In this document: in pieces, positions 63,636 to 64,000 of the stretch
How positions within the stretch are numbered: the first letter of the stretch is position 1
How the letters are laid out: each line of letters begins with the position of its first letter
Assembly (NCBI GenBank): GCA_003598015.1
Contig: QZKE01000047.1
Location: 17,647 to 81,646, forward strand
Reading direction: 5' to 3'
DNA length: 64,000 nt
DNA from: Actinomycetota bacterium
GTDB lineage: Bacteria > Actinomycetota > Geothermincolia > Geothermincolales > RBG-13-55-18
Program-made: the position numbers and the translations under genes
The notes under the pieces: model-generated
Database searches by the model: none
Told to the model about the DNA's origin: nothing
Seen by the model: only the letters and a program-made list of their open reading frames with translations

Positions 63636-64000
63636 GTGCATGAACCGGAACGTTACGCCATCGAGACCCCCCTGGGGGAGATGAGCATACATCTTCACGA
63701 CGGGCATCCCGTACTCATAACGCTACCGGACGGGAAGCGAAACGGCGAGGTTGCCGCGTCGCCACCACCGGCGGCCGTAGCTGAACTGCTTACGCTCCTG
63801 GAAAGATATTTCCAGGGCGATGACGTGGCCTGTCACCATGTGGACGACCTGATCGCGAGCGTCTCGGCTACTCCGTTCGAAGAGGCGGTGCTGAAGGAGG
63901 TCGCGCGCATTCCGTGGGGGGAGGTGCGTTCTTATGGTGAGATCGCCGAGCTCGCAGGCTATCCCCATGCGGCGCGCGCCGTGGGCAACGTCATGCATAA
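63636..64000 (+). CDS. MGMT/Ogt family O6-alkylguanine-DNA alkyltransferase, N-terminal part
   Basis: An open frame from GTG 63636 to the window edge, at least 121 codons. After an N-terminal domain (YAIETPLGEMSIHLHDG) the C-terminal fold begins FEEAVLKEVARIPWGEVRSYGEIAELAGYPHAARAVGNVMH (given here only as far as seen), matching MGMT/ATL. The active-site PCHR lies past the edge, so alkyltransferase versus ATL (Trp for Cys) cannot be decided. GGAGG lies ten bases upstream. Adjacent to uvrABC, it fits a DNA-repair neighbourhood. Confidence 0.85.
   Translation, partial: MHEPERYAIETPLGEMSIHLHDGHPVLITLPDGKRNGEVAASPPPAAVAELLTLLERYFQGDDVACHHVDDLIASVSATPFEEAVLKEVARIPWGEVRSYGEIAELAGYPHAARAVGNVMH

Overview
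The window is GC-rich and densely coded. It looks like the chromosome of a Gram-positive-type bacterium, most likely an Actinomycetota-related lineage. This is judged from a sepF-yggT-divIVA cluster beside yggS and proC, hrcA-dnaJ without grpE or dnaK under a CIRCE operator, an hrcA-dnaJ-rsmE-mtaB-HIT-phoH-pgpH-ybeY-CBS gene string, frequent GTG/TTG starts and many ATGA or TTGA stop/start overlaps. Ferredoxin-type proteins and duplicated CxxC proteins would fit an anaerobic deep branch, but that placement is inference. No prophage, CRISPR array or intact transposase gene was found.

Layout. 1-16.8 kb is one long + strand housekeeping run: end of lepA, hemW, CIRCE-hrcA-dnaJ, rsmE, mtaB, HIT, phoH, pgpH, ybeY, a CBS transporter, pgeF, acyP, mgtC, then the division cluster yggS-sepF-proC-yggT-divIVA. 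17-19.7 kb is accessory: a poly-Cys ferredoxin-like protein, an AT-rich palindromic island, a minus-strand protein built of two copies of one CxxC module, and yggU. 19.8-25.6 kb holds ileS, traR/dksA-like, lspA, lgt and rluD. 25.7-28.5 kb holds two proteins sharing a winged-helix domain, one fused to GAF, and an AddB/Cas4-like nuclease. 28.7-41.8 kb holds dnaE, his genes (hisD; hisBHAF; hisI) and a livJHMGF branched-chain amino acid ABC transporter inserted between hisF and hisI. 42-47.2 kb holds two zinc-ribbon membrane proteins, tRNA-Leu(CAA) and polA. 47.4-50.7 kb is a minus-strand DUF35-thiolase-thiolase-DUF35 operon. 51.2-61.6 kb holds rpsA with a long acidic tail, coaE, a HAD protein and uvrB-uvrA-uvrC. 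61.7-64 kb holds a GH2 glycosidase and the start of an MGMT-type gene.

The most notable finding is a family of short non-coding elements of about 80-230 bp in six intergenic spots (22.8, 33.5, 44.0, 47.2, 50.8 and 61.7 kb). Their ends are inverted repeats beginning GGTTCTT and containing GAGAAGTGTGGGT. The five copies with both ends are flanked by 7-8 bp direct repeats, perfect in the 44.0-kb copy, which is the footprint of transposition. They look like a MITE family, possibly of an ISL3-like transposase. One copy lies between the promoter and body of tRNA-Leu, so it would be transcribed as a structured leader.

Other points worth checking are a livH gene with no ATG/GTG/TTG start behind two mutually exclusive hairpins, thiolase-fold proteins without the usual catalytic residues, a YbeY with a zinc-ligand His replaced by Asp, and a seven-codon upstream ORF coupled to the GAF regulator.
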